Positions 18,231 to 25,282 are shown, counted from the stretch's first letter. The stretch is DNA of 64,000 bases from Oscillospiraceae bacterium (GCA_009776305.1 WRLY01000001.1:372001-436000), one strand, 5' to 3'. Program-made: numbers and translations. The notes: generated by a model not told the origin, from the sequence alone.

Positions 18231-18594
18231 TTTCCGTCAGCCTAACCCCTTCTATTTTGACATTAACCTTAGAAACGGCGATTCCCGTCATATTTTGCAC
18301 GGCTTTCTTGATTGCCTGCTGAACATTTTCGCCGGTTGTTGCCGCCTTATGACCTTGAAGGGTGATAATAGAAATATCTATTTCAGCCGCCTCCTGTGAA
18401 AACCGCACTTTTACAGGGCTTGCAAGAGCGGAAAATTTGCGGGGCAAGAAACTTTTTTCAGCCCGCGCCGGTCTTTGACCCTTTTCGCAAAGGGCGACCC
18501 CTTTTACTTCGCTCGCCGCCAATCTCGCTATTTTTCCCACGACCTGCTCCGAAACCTTTAGGCTTCCGGCGGTTCTGGTTGATTTCGATTCCAT
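18220..18594 (-). CDS. Asp23/Gls24 family envelope stress protein
   Basis: 124 residues. The Asp23 core begins GSLKVSEQVVGKIARLAASEVKGV and ends with AIKKAVQNMTGIAVSKVNVKIEGV. Members are membrane-associated scaffold proteins linked to cell-wall stress. GGAGGG precedes the ATG. It is the first gene of the long minus-strand operon that runs to recN, and a promoter is visible upstream. Asp23-nusB order is usual in Clostridia. Confidence 0.9.
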   Translation of the reverse strand: MESKSTRTAGSLKVSEQVVGKIARLAASEVKGVALCEKGQRPARAEKSFLPRKFSALASPVKVRFSQEAAEIDISIITLQGHKAATTGENVQQAIKKAVQNMTGIAVSKVNVKIEGVRLTENER

Positions 18595-18627
18595 TTTGCG
18601 CCCTCCGAAATTTTTCTGATATTATAT

Positions 18628-18656
18628 AGTATAGCATAAAAGCAAAAAAGAAACAA
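18628..18656 (-). promoter_or_regulatory. Promoter of the asp23-to-recN operon
   Basis: Minus strand TTGTTT (18651-18656) and TATACT (18628-18633) are 17 bp apart, just ahead of the Asp23 gene. No other good promoter is seen inside the ten-gene block, whose genes overlap or are closely spaced. Confidence 0.55.
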
Positions 18657-18688
18657 GGGGGATTTTAGAACATGTATTCAATACCGCT

Positions 18689-18747
18689 AAATGCCCGTGC
18701 AGGGATTACATTTCCGCTATCACACTTTTGTAATCCCCTTTGCATTT
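18689..18747. repeat. Two-arm imperfect inverted repeat
   Basis: Outer arms AAATGC/GCATTT (18689-18694, 18742-18747) and inner arms GGGATTACA/TGTAATCCC (18702-18710, 18729-18737) enclose an 18-base centre. No T run follows. It lies between the asp23 operon promoter and the terminator of the secreted-protein gene. Confidence 0.5.
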
Positions 18748-18764
18748 AAAAAGCTGTAACAAAA

Positions 18765-18790
18765 GAAAAAACGCGGTGAAAGCCGCGCTG
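18765..18790 (-). terminator. Rho-independent terminator of the 18814-19518 gene
   Basis: On the minus strand CGCGG, a 6-base loop and CCGCG are followed by TTTTTT. It sits 27 bases beyond the stop of the secreted protein gene. Confidence 0.75.
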
Positions 18791-18813
18791 TTTCTTTATA
18801 TTTAATATATGAT

Positions 18814-19518
18814 TTATCTCATTGCCGAATTGCTCACAGCCTCTTCAGGATTTGCAACGGGAGGTTTGGGTGTTTCGGGTTTCGGAGGTGTCCCGACAGC
18901 ATTGAATTCACCTCTGACGTCCGTACCGCCAACTCTTATCAAAACCCTGTATATCCCCGGTTCAAAATCATGGTCAAAGCTTGAAAGCCTCTTGGAATAA
19001 CTTAAAGTCATATCTTCGCCCGCGTACATCGCCATTTCTGTAAAAGCATAATCTGAAACATACGGAATCCGCACCCATTTACTGTCCTTGTACATAAAAA
19101 GCGAAAAATGCTCGCCCGAGGTAAAATTCTCGCCACTCTTGCCGTAGGCGTTATTGACTTTCACGTCAAAATAAATTCTGCCGTCTTTTAAGTCTATGGT
19201 ATAATCGTTGTCAACGATAACGCTGAAGTCTTCTTTCGCGTTAGTGCGCCCTAAGAGCCAAACGCCCTTTTCGTCAAAAACATGACGCGTGCCGCCGATT
19301 ACCTGAACCCCTGTAACCCGCTCGCCGTCTTCAAAATAAAATCTTGCGCCGCTTGAACTCGAAGTTGCCCAGCCTGTGTATTTTTCGCCGAGCGAGCCGT
19401 CTGAATTTACACTGTAGGTTACGCCGTTAAGGGTTCTCATTGCCGCCGCGCTCTGCACCGTAAAGGTAAAAATCATCGCCAAAGCCATAAGTATCGCGAA
19501 AAATTTTTTTGCTTTCAT
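18814..19518 (-). CDS. Secreted protein with cell-wall-binding-like repeat
   Basis: 234 residues from ATG 19518, preceded by AGAGGA; an upstream in-frame ATG would bury the signal peptide. A clear signal peptide (MKAKKFFAILMALAMIFTF, cleavage after SAAA) is followed by a short region with the look of glucan/choline-binding repeats (GWATSSSSGARFYFEDGERV, then DEKGVWLLG). A beta-rich domain follows, in which FEPGIYRVLIRVGG resembles Ig-like folds, and the tail is proline-rich (PPKPETPKPPVANP). Probably surface-exposed. It stands alone between its own terminator and the next secreted protein, 127 bases away. Function unknown. Confidence 0.8.
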   Translation of the reverse strand: MKAKKFFAILMALAMIFTFTVQSAAAMRTLNGVTYSVNSDGSLGEKYTGWATSSSSGARFYFEDGERVTGVQVIGGTRHVFDEKGVWLLGRTNAKEDFSVIVDNDYTIDLKDGRIYFDVKVNNAYGKSGENFTSGEHFSLFMYKDSKWVRIPYVSDYAFTEMAMYAGEDMTLSYSKRLSSFDHDFEPGIYRVLIRVGGTDVRGEFNAVGTPPKPETPKPPVANPEEAVSNSAMR

Positions 19519-19645
19519 AGTTTTATTCCTCTGTTTGTTTTTATTTTTTTGTAGCGCTGTATATAACATCATGCCAAACTTAAAAAGGTTGCACGAATTT
19601 CAAATTTTTTAATTTTTTCACGAATTTTAATAAAAAGTCAAAACG

Positions 19646-20491
19646 CTAATCAATAACTCTTATACGAAGGCGGGTTCTCGCTCCGCTTTCGGTTGAAAGG
19701 GTTATTGTAACGTTTCCTTTCTCGACGGCTTTGATAGTTCCGCTTTGCGTGACGGTAGCAATACTGCTGTTGCCGGTTTTCCATACGACTTTTTCAGTCG
19801 AGTTAGAGGGTGATAAAAGAGCGCCTATTCTCACGGACGTTCCTTTTCGCAATGTTATTACCGGGACGATTTCTTTTGCGGGTATGGTTTTTTCAAGCGA
19901 CAGCTTATTTTCTACTGCAAAGCAAAGGTCGTAAACGCTATCTTTGTGCCCGCCGTTTATGTAAAGCTCAAAAACTTTTCCGTCCTGCACCCAAGTATAG
20001 CAACGGGCGCCGTATAAAACATCATAAGAATAAACCGTGCGACCCTCGATATTTTTACTTCTTGCCGAGTTTTGCTTTTTCTGCACATTTTCTTTGGCTA
20101 AGTCAAGCTGTTTTCTTGCGGCGGTTTTATTTTGGTAATAATACATAGCATAAGATTCACCGCCGAAATCAAAGGACGACGAAACTCGTTCCGAACTTAT
20201 ATACACAGTAGTTACATCGTCTAAAGTAACCCCTTTGGGTAAGTATAGCGAATCCATTGATATAATAAAATCAGACAGCGCCTTACCGGACACGCGGGTT
20301 TCTCCGGTTTTACGTGCATGTAACAGCCAATATTCCAAATCCTCCACGCTTTCAAACGAAAGGTTTTCGACCACTCCGCCCTCGATGAAAGTATCAACAT
20401 CAGGCTCTTCAACCTCCTCCGCCGAAACGATAAGCGGCATTGCCGAAATCAAAATAACCATTGATAATGCTAATGATAAAAACTTTTTCAT
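19646..20491 (-). CDS. Secreted protein with C-terminal bacterial Ig-like (Big_2) domain
   Basis: 281 residues from ATG 20491 with AGGAGG 7 bases upstream. The signal peptide is MKKFLSLALSMVILISAMPL, cleaved after VSA. The middle (about 35-205) is unassigned, with many Tyr residues. The last ~70 residues form a Big_2 domain, recognisable from LLSPSNSTEKVVWKTGNSS, IATVTQSGTIKAVEKG and the VTITLST strand. Such domains occur in surface adhesins and hydrolases. It has its own promoter and is divergent from the HAD gene. The role is unknown; surface location is inferred. Confidence 0.82.
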   Translation of the reverse strand: MKKFLSLALSMVILISAMPLIVSAEEVEEPDVDTFIEGGVVENLSFESVEDLEYWLLHARKTGETRVSGKALSDFIISMDSLYLPKGVTLDDVTTVYISSERVSSSFDFGGESYAMYYYQNKTAARKQLDLAKENVQKKQNSARSKNIEGRTVYSYDVLYGARCYTWVQDGKVFELYINGGHKDSVYDLCFAVENKLSLEKTIPAKEIVPVITLRKGTSVRIGALLSPSNSTEKVVWKTGNSSIATVTQSGTIKAVEKGNVTITLSTESGARTRLRIRVID

Positions 20492-20531
20492 GTGTTTTCC
20501 TCCTATTTTTAATACTAATCCATATAATAAT

Positions 20532-20560
20532 ATAATAACATACATGCGGTATTTTCACAA
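20532..20560 (-). promoter_or_regulatory. Promoter of the Big_2 secreted protein
   Basis: Minus strand TTGTGA (20555-20560) and TATTAT (20532-20537) are 17 bp apart, about 35-40 bases before the ATG at 20491. Confidence 0.55.
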
Positions 20561-20584
20561 TCGGCATAAACGCTAATTTTTCAT

Positions 20585-20613
20585 TTGACTTCCCGCTGTT
20601 TCTATGCTATAAT
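20585..20613 (+). promoter_or_regulatory. Near-consensus promoter placed directly on the HAD start codon
   Basis: TTGACT (20585-20590), exactly 17 bp, then TATAAT (20608-20613). The expected transcription start, about 7 bases downstream, coincides with ATG 20621, so the mRNA would be leaderless or have only 1-2 untranslated bases. Confidence 0.8.
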
Positions 20614-20620
20614 GTCAATA

Positions 20621-21310
20621 ATGTGTAATTTTGAAAATTATAATTTAAAAATAAAAACTGTTTTTTTCGACATGGACGGCACGGTTCTTGACACCGAGCC
20701 GCTTCACGCCCTTGCTTTTGGGGAAGCCCTAAAGCGGCTTGATATAAAAGACGAGGTGAATTTCCTTGGTCGTTGTATCGGGCTTAATTCCGTTGCGATG
20801 AAGAAATTGTTTGTGGGGGAAGTCGGCGATGAGCGCGAATTTGACCGTCTTTCGGACTTAGCCTGGGGGCTTGCGCGGGAATATAAAAACGAGCGCGGCG
20901 TTGAAGCTAAGAGCGGATTTATCGCGCTTTCGGATTATCTTCTTAAAAAAAATATAAAATCCTACATTGTAACCTCAACTCCGCGAGAACCTGCCATGAG
21001 CGACTTAAAGCGGGCGGGGGTTGACGGGCGATTTGAGGGCTTTATCTGTTGGGAAGATTATTCACGCGGAAAGCCTGACCCGGAGCCTTATTTGACCGCG
21101 CTGAGGCGTTCGGGTGAAAATGCAAGCGACTGCATTGCCGTTGAAGACTCTGCCACGGGGCTTATTTCGGCTACGGCTGCGGGGCTTCGTTGCGTACTGA
21201 TTAGGGACACGGCGCTGATTCCGCCTGAAACGGCTAAATTAGCCCATGTTGAATTAAAGTCGCTAAACGATATTATTGAACTTATTAACGGAGCTATCCG
21301 TAAATTATAA
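20621..21310 (+). CDS. HAD-superfamily phosphatase (beta-phosphoglucomutase-like)
   Basis: 229 residues from ATG 20621. The nucleophile motif FFDMDGTVLDTEP is near residue 16, motif II is VTSTPREP, motif III lysine is in WEDYSRGKPDPEPYL and motif IV is CIAVEDSATGLISA. A helical cap lies between motifs I and II. Substrates of the family are sugar phosphates and related small molecules; the exact one is unknown. No Shine-Dalgarno is visible, and the promoter -10 box ends 7 bases before the ATG, which points to a leaderless mRNA. It heads a HAD-galU-rsmI unit; the galU neighbour suggests sugar phosphate metabolism. Confidence 0.9.
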   Translation: MCNFENYNLKIKTVFFDMDGTVLDTEPLHALAFGEALKRLDIKDEVNFLGRCIGLNSVAMKKLFVGEVGDEREFDRLSDLAWGLAREYKNERGVEAKSGFIALSDYLLKKNIKSYIVTSTPREPAMSDLKRAGVDGRFEGFICWEDYSRGKPDPEPYLTALRRSGENASDCIAVEDSATGLISATAAGLRCVLIRDTALIPPETAKLAHVELKSLNDIIELINGAIRKL

Positions 21311-21343
21311 CCAAAACTAATTAAAATTAAGAGGGGGAAAATC

Positions 21344-22225
21344 TTGAAAGTTAAAAAAGCAGTGATACTTGCCGCAGGTTTCGGAACCCGCATGTTACCC
21401 GCTACAAAAGCTGTACCTAAAGAAATGCTGAATATTATAGACAAGCCCGCCATTCAGTATATCGTTGAAGAGCTTGCTGCCTCGGGCGTTACGGATATTC
21501 TTATTGTTTTAAGCCGAGGTAAATCGGCGGTTCAGGAACATTTTGACCGTGCCCCCGAATTAGAAGCCGCGCTGATTGATAAAAACAAACAATTATATGA
21601 GCAACTTATTTACACCTCGAAAATCGCCGAACTAACCTATGTCCGTCAGCAGGAAATGAAAGGTAGTGGCAACGCCGTGCTTTGCGGTAAAGGCTTTGTC
21701 GGAAACGAGCCTTTTGTGGTGGTCTATCCCGACGACATCATGGTTGCGAATGTGCCCGTAACGGCGCAGATTTGCAAGGCTTATGAGAAACACGGACTCG
21801 GCGCGGTGGCTATGAAAGAATTCTCCGACGAGGACATTGTAAAGTATTCCTCCCTTGACGCGAAAATGCTCGAAAATGAAAACAATGTTTATAAAATTAC
21901 CGACATGGTTGAAAAACCGACAAAAGAGCAGGTTTTCACCAATTTCAGTATTCTCGGCAGATGTGTTTTACCCGCTAAGATTTTCGGTATTCTTGAAGAA
22001 ACAAAACCCGGTCTCGGCGGTGAAATTTGGTTGACCGACGCCATGAAGCGCCTTGCCCGTGAAGATGGCATGGTCGGCGTTGACTTTGAGGGCGTCAGAT
22101 ATGATGCGGGGAACAAGCTCGGTTTCCTTAAAGCTGTGACGGAAATAGCGTTGAGTAACGAGGACGTCGGCGGGGAGTTCAGGGAATATCTTAATCAAAT
22201 AATAAGAAAAGACAATCAATTATAA
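21344..22225 (+). CDS. galU: UTP-glucose-1-phosphate uridylyltransferase
   Basis: Makes UDP-glucose for envelope glycans. The 293 residues open with the nucleotidyltransferase signature ILAAGFGTRMLPATKAVPKE, and the metal-binding PDD is in VVVYPDDIMVANVP near residue 130. The sugar-contact lysine lies in the ITDMVEKPTKE region, and GVRYDAGNKLGFLKAV near 250 is a GalU hallmark. The start is TTG 21344, preceded by GAGGGGG. It is 33 bases after the HAD gene and 7 before rsmI, so the three are likely co-transcribed. Confidence 0.96.
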   Translation: MKVKKAVILAAGFGTRMLPATKAVPKEMLNIIDKPAIQYIVEELAASGVTDILIVLSRGKSAVQEHFDRAPELEAALIDKNKQLYEQLIYTSKIAELTYVRQQEMKGSGNAVLCGKGFVGNEPFVVVYPDDIMVANVPVTAQICKAYEKHGLGAVAMKEFSDEDIVKYSSLDAKMLENENNVYKITDMVEKPTKEQVFTNFSILGRCVLPAKIFGILEETKPGLGGEIWLTDAMKRLAREDGMVGVDFEGVRYDAGNKLGFLKAVTEIALSNEDVGGEFREYLNQIIRKDNQL

Positions 22226-22232
22226 AAAATAT

Positions 22233-23072
22233 ATGAAAACAGGAAGTCTTTACATCACCGGCACCCCGATAGGGAACTTAGGGGATATTTCCTCCCGTGC
22301 ACTCGAAACGCTTAATAACGTCGATTTCATAGCGGCGGAGGATACCCGTGTTTCCTTGAAATTATTAACAAAATTCGGTATAAAAAAACCTATGCTCTCC
22401 TGCCGCAAGCATAACATAAGAGAAGTTTCGGAAAAAATCATTGAACGACTGCAAAACGGCGAAAGTTGCGCGCTTATTACCGATGCGGGTATGCCTTGTA
22501 TCAGTGACCCGGGAGCGGAATTAGTGGAGCTTTGCCGCACAAGAGGGGTTCAAACCGTAGTTGTGCCGGGAGCAAGTGCGCTTGTCGCCGCCTTGGCTTT
22601 AAGCGGATTTATGTGTCAAAGATTCTCCTTTGAGGGGTTTTTAAGCATAAACCCAAAACAACGCAAGGAAAGACTTCTTGAAGTTAAGAATTATGGTGGG
22701 CTTTTGATTTTTTATGAAGCGCCGCACAAACTTATAAAAACCTTAAACGATTTGCTAAACGTGCTCGGAGACAGAAGAATTGTCTTATGTCGTGAAATGA
22801 CAAAAATTCACGAAGAGGTTTTAGACGGCAGAATCTCGGAAATTCTTCGTCGTTATGAAAACCCCGAAACGCCTCCGAGAGGGGAATTCGTTTTAATTTT
22901 AGAAGCGCCCGATTCCGACAAAGCCGAGGCGGTTACAATTGAACAAGCCGCAAAAAAGGTGGCGGAATTAACGGCGAGCGGGTACAAACCCGCCGACGCT
23001 TGTAAAATAATCGCAAAAGAAACAGGTCTGACCAAATCATTAATTTATAAAGAATATTTAAAAAATATTTAA
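22233..23072 (+). CDS. rsmI: 16S rRNA 2'-O-ribose C1402 methyltransferase
   Basis: 279 residues with the tetrapyrrole-methylase fold. The start shows the signature YITGTPIGNLGDISSRAL, then FIAAEDTRVSLKLL, and near 85 LITDAGMPCISDPG, all diagnostic for RsmI (YraL). The C-terminal ~55 residues form the small helical RsmI extension. It methylates the ribose of C1402 in the decoding site. It follows galU by 7 bases. Confidence 0.95.
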   Translation: MKTGSLYITGTPIGNLGDISSRALETLNNVDFIAAEDTRVSLKLLTKFGIKKPMLSCRKHNIREVSEKIIERLQNGESCALITDAGMPCISDPGAELVELCRTRGVQTVVVPGASALVAALALSGFMCQRFSFEGFLSINPKQRKERLLEVKNYGGLLIFYEAPHKLIKTLNDLLNVLGDRRIVLCREMTKIHEEVLDGRISEILRRYENPETPPRGEFVLILEAPDSDKAEAVTIEQAAKKVAELTASGYKPADACKIIAKETGLTKSLIYKEYLKNI

Positions 23073-23087
23073 ATCGGGAGGTAAAAA

Positions 23088-23231
23088 ATGTTTAAAAAAC
23101 ACTGGGTTATTTCCGGCGGGGCGGCGTTACTTTTGGTTGTGGCGGCGGCGGCTTTTCTGCTTTACAAGTTAGGACAGCAGAGCGTTTACAGTGAAAAGTG
23201 GCAGGACTACGACGATTACGGCTGGTCATAA
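23088..23231 (+). CDS. Small single-pass membrane protein
   Basis: 47 residues. GGGAGG precedes the ATG by 6 bases. A short basic start (MFKKHW) leads into one hydrophobic helix (VISGGAALLLVVAAAAFLLY), then an acidic, Tyr-rich tail (WQDYDDYGWS). It is 15 bases after rsmI and probably ends the operon. No family recognised; the good ribosome site and clean membrane topology make it a likely real gene. Confidence 0.7.
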   Translation: MFKKHWVISGGAALLLVVAAAAFLLYKLGQQSVYSEKWQDYDDYGWS

Positions 23232-23234
23232 GGT

Positions 23235-23258
23235 CTTGGCGGCAATTCCGCCGCCAAG
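23235..23258 (+). terminator. Strong hairpin after the small membrane protein
   Basis: CTTGGCGGC and GCCGCCAAG (9 bp) flank a 6-base loop, 4 bases after the stop codon. No T run follows, so it may protect the mRNA 3' end or terminate weakly. Confidence 0.5.
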
Positions 23259-23384
23259 CTTCGGCTCTGTCGCGAACGCGAAAATTGCGGGTTGGGCTTG
23301 CAAGTCCGACCATAATGTGGTGTGCGAAAATTTATTTTGTATATTATACTAAAATTACGCTTTATAAATGTACATTTTTGCTAA

Positions 23385-23413
23385 TAGACACGGCGGTGTT
23401 TTTTTTGTATAAT
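23385..23413 (+). promoter_or_regulatory. Promoter of the zinc-ribbon membrane protein
   Basis: TAGACA (23385-23390), 17 bp, TATAAT (23408-23413). The ATG of the downstream gene is at 23451. Confidence 0.65.
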
Positions 23414-23450
23414 AAAAGAAGTCTATTATTATTTTGTGCGGGGGAGAATT

Positions 23451-24161
23451 ATGTTTATTTGTGATATTTTGGCGGCTCTGTGTTCGGGTGCGGCTTTAAC
23501 CTTTACGGTTATTAATTTCAAGTTTATTGCGAGGCTTCCCGCAATGATTTCCGACACAAGTCTGCCCGCGAGCGATAGGAACGTTAAGCTGATTATATTT
23601 ATCACCATGCTTGTCATTATCGGTATTTTTGCCGTAAAGTTTTTCACCTCGGTCGGGAAAATACTTTATCGTCAGCTTGTTTTCAAGAAGTTGCCCGAGG
23701 GCGGCGGGAGCGGCTTTTTAGCTAATATGTTCGACAAAAGCGGAACTAAGCCCTACAGAATTTTCACGGTTATGATGAACCTGACGGCGGTTCTTTACGT
23801 TGGGGTAATGCTGTTGTTGGTTTCTCCGAATCAGTCGTATGTGGTAGGCGCGGGCAGAGCGGGACGGGTTGTAAATGAAAATCTGCACGCCTTATGGGAA
23901 ATAGACTGGTTTTTACCTATGCTGGGATTTTTACTTGTTATGCTTGCGATTGGCTTGGTAATAGACATAACCCGTCTGAAAGCAGTCTATGTAATACACG
24001 AGTACGAGGAAATTTACGCCTTTGGCAAGGAGCGGGTTATAAAAACGCAAAAGTGCGGCTCATGCGGCTTTGAGAACCACCCCACGTCAAGGCTTTGCGC
24101 CGACTGCGGCAAAGCGCTTTCGGGGTTGACGGGTAAGCGGGCGATGACGGCGAAAACGTAA
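23451..24161 (+). CDS. Membrane protein with C-terminal zinc ribbon
   Basis: 236 residues from ATG 23451 (GGGGGAG upstream; a GTG at 23436 is less likely). Four hydrophobic helices are seen, near residues 5-25, 45-70, 105-125 and 155-180. A cytoplasmic C-terminal zinc ribbon follows with two CxxC pairs (KCGSCGFENHPTSRLCADCG near 205-225). Such ribbons occur in many uncharacterised Firmicute membrane proteins. It has its own promoter; an inverted repeat follows the stop. Function unknown. Confidence 0.8.
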   Translation: MFICDILAALCSGAALTFTVINFKFIARLPAMISDTSLPASDRNVKLIIFITMLVIIGIFAVKFFTSVGKILYRQLVFKKLPEGGGSGFLANMFDKSGTKPYRIFTVMMNLTAVLYVGVMLLLVSPNQSYVVGAGRAGRVVNENLHALWEIDWFLPMLGFLLVMLAIGLVIDITRLKAVYVIHEYEEIYAFGKERVIKTQKCGSCGFENHPTSRLCADCGKALSGLTGKRAMTAKT

Positions 24162-24189
24162 ATTATAAAAAATAAAATTGTCCTTTTTT

Positions 24190-24216
24190 GCATAAGTATA
24201 GTAAAGGAACTTATGC
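24190..24216. repeat. Short inverted repeat ahead of the YrzE-like gene
   Basis: GCATAAG (24190-24196) and CTTATGC (24210-24216) flank a 13-base loop. It overlaps the leader of the gene at 24232, and AAAGG of the ribosome site follows immediately. It may be a terminator for the preceding gene or an operator. Confidence 0.4.
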
Positions 24217-24231
24217 GAAAGGGGCTTTTTT

Positions 24232-24603
24232 ATGTCCTTGAAATCAAGAAGTGATTTAAAAATCTACATAATATCATCGGTTTTAGGCGCGGTTGCCGGG
24301 GGGCTGACCCTGCCGCTTTTCTCGTTTATCATTTGGTTTTTGCAACTGCGGGTGGAACTCGGCGAAACTTTCGGGCTGTTGGCTTTCGGGGTTGCCTGTC
24401 TTGTGGCGGGAATCGCGGCGGGCAGAATGAAAAACCGCGGTGGGCTAATCAGCGGTATAAAATCCGCCCTGCTCCTGCTTTTGGCTTTAGCCGTGGTGAC
24501 GCTTATAACAGAGGGCTTGACGGGGGAATTTTTACTCGGGAGGCTGACGGCGGCGGTGATTTGCGGCTCGGTGGGGGGAATCATCGGGGTAAACAAGAGA
24601 TAG
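24232..24603 (+). CDS. TIGR04086-like four-helix membrane protein (YrzE type)
   Basis: 123 residues with four hydrophobic helices. The pattern GAVAGGLTLPLFSFIIWFL, GVACLVAGIAAGRMKNRGG and AVICGSVGGIIGVNKR, with small glycine-rich turns, resembles the TIGR04086 / YrzE membrane family of Firmicutes, whose role is unknown. The TAG stop codon is itself the first three bases of the palindromic repeat at 24601, so the present C-terminus may have been set by insertion of the repeat. Confidence 0.75.
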   Translation: MSLKSRSDLKIYIISSVLGAVAGGLTLPLFSFIIWFLQLRVELGETFGLLAFGVACLVAGIAAGRMKNRGGLISGIKSALLLLLALAVVTLITEGLTGEFLLGRLTAAVICGSVGGIIGVNKR

Positions 24604-24675
24604 GGGCGGACCTCGTGTCCGCCCGAAAATTCAATATTTCATAATTCAGCGGGCAGACACAAGGTCTGCCCCTAC
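24601..24675. repeat. Palindromic repeat, copy A (full)
   Basis: A 75-bp imperfect palindrome. The left arm TAGGGGCGGACCTCGTGTCC and the right arm ending GGTCTGCCCCTAC flank an AT-rich centre (AATTCAATATTTCATAATTC). The same element recurs at 24994, 25098, 26058, 26491 and, degraded, inside mfd. It encodes no protein but reads GADLVSAR in one frame, a phrase I recall seeing at many artefactual protein ends in gut Clostridia. Confidence 0.85.
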
Positions 24676-24697
24676 ATTTTGCGGAAATGACATAATT

Positions 24698-24726
24698 TTG
24701 ACAAAAAATGCAGAATAATGTATAAT
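24698..24726 (+). promoter_or_regulatory. Consensus promoter of the Fst-like toxin mRNA
   Basis: TTGACA (24698-24703), 17 bp, TATAAT (24721-24726): a perfect sigma-A promoter, starting 23 bases after repeat copy A. Confidence 0.85.
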
Positions 24727-24767
24727 TATAGTGTCGTTGGCTCTCCCGACAGAGGGGAGGTGAAAAT

Positions 24768-24863
24768 TTGTCATACGTCATTACATTCATTTTAGCGGTA
24801 ACGGCACGCTTGGTCGGAGACCGAGTGAGCAAGTGGCTAAACCGCCGCAAGCCCAACGATTAG
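24768..24863 (+). CDS. Putative Fst/Ldr-like type I toxin peptide
   Basis: 31 residues from TTG 24768, with GGGGAGGTGA ending 5 bases upstream. The peptide is a hydrophobic helix (SYVITFILAVTARLVG) followed by a W and a basic polar tail (WLNRRKPND). This layout matches Fst-family membrane toxins, where a helix is followed by W/F-L-D/N and a charged tail. The mRNA start, about 24733, leaves a 35-base leader. A bidirectional terminator follows at 24872, and a divergent antisense RNA starts beyond it. The start region GTGAAAATTTGT (24760-24771) is repeated in the antisense region (24911-24922), as the DRa/DRb repeats are in the par locus of plasmid pAD1. Function is inferred from architecture only. 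Confidence 0.72.
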   Translation: MSYVITFILAVTARLVGDRVSKWLNRRKPND

Positions 24864-24866
24864 CCC

Positions 24867-24908
24867 AAAAGAATACCCGGAAGCCGACACTTCCGGGTAT
24901 TCGCTTTT
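24867..24908. terminator. Bidirectional terminator shared by toxin mRNA and antisense RNA
   Basis: A perfect 12-bp stem, AATACCCGGAAG (24872-24883) with CTTCCGGGTATT (24890-24901), with a 6-base loop. On both strands the stem is followed within three bases by four Ts, so converging transcripts would end on the same hairpin. Confidence 0.8.
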
Positions 24909-24941
24909 GCGTGAAAATTTGTACATCATCACATTCATTAC
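24867..24941 (-). ncRNA. Putative antisense RNA antitoxin (RNAII-like)
   Basis: A minus-strand promoter (24948-24976) would start a short RNA near 24941 that ends on the shared terminator near 24867, about 75 bases, close to the size of RNAII of par. It contains the complement of GTGAAAATTTGT and ACATTCAT, which also occur at the ribosome site and first codons of the toxin (24760-24771 and 24783-24790). Pairing would block toxin translation. Inference from layout and repeats. Confidence 0.68.
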
Positions 24942-24947
24942 ATATAT

Positions 24948-24976
24948 ATTATAGCATGAGCGTTTTAAGTTGTCAA
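24948..24976 (-). promoter_or_regulatory. Consensus promoter of the antisense RNA
   Basis: Minus strand TTGACA (24971-24976), 17 bp, TATAAT (24948-24953). It converges on the toxin promoter and lies 17 bases before repeat copy B. Confidence 0.85.
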
Positions 24977-24993
24977 TAGATTTCATGAAAAAC

Positions 24994-25069
24994 GTAGGGG
25001 CGGACCTCGTGTCCGCCCGAAAATTCAATATTTCATAATTCAGCGGGCAGACGCGAGGTCTGCCCCTAC
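24994..25069. repeat. Palindromic repeat, copy B (full)
   Basis: Nearly identical to copy A over 75 bases and in the same orientation. The sequence after each copy is also related (ATTTTGCGGAAATGAC versus ATTTTTCAGAAATAAC), so the true element extends beyond the final CCTAC. Confidence 0.85.
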
Positions 25070-25097
25070 ATTTTTCAGAAATAACGCGGTTTTGTAC

Positions 25098-25125
25098 AGC
25101 GGGCAGACGCGAGGTCTGCCCCTAC
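25098..25125. repeat. Palindromic repeat, copy C (right arm only)
   Basis: CAGCGGGCAGACGCGAGGTC followed by TGCCCCTAC, identical to the right arm of copy B, 29 bases after it. It looks like a partial duplication of the element end. From here to the pilin promoter at 25254 I see nothing else. Confidence 0.8.
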
Positions 25126-25253
25126 GCCCGCCTTTCGCCAAACCGTAACCCCCATGAAATCGTAAACTGTACAAAACGCACAAGCGCCCGTCGTGATTAT
25201 AGTTCCATTTGCACGAAAAACTCATTTCGCGTGAAGAATATTTGATAAAGCTA

Positions 25254-25282
25254 TTGATTTTGTGATAACTATGTTATATAAT
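25254..25282 (+). promoter_or_regulatory. Promoter of the pilin gene
   Basis: TTGATT (25254-25259), 17 bp, TATAAT (25277-25282). This leaves a leader of about 110 bases before the pilin ATG at 25398, in which only the ribosome site is obvious. Confidence 0.65.

Noticed and set aside
24581-25225. Several minus-strand frames reading FRADTRSAP and GRPRVCPL
   Set aside because: These are translations of the palindromic repeat copies A-C, with no ribosome sites.
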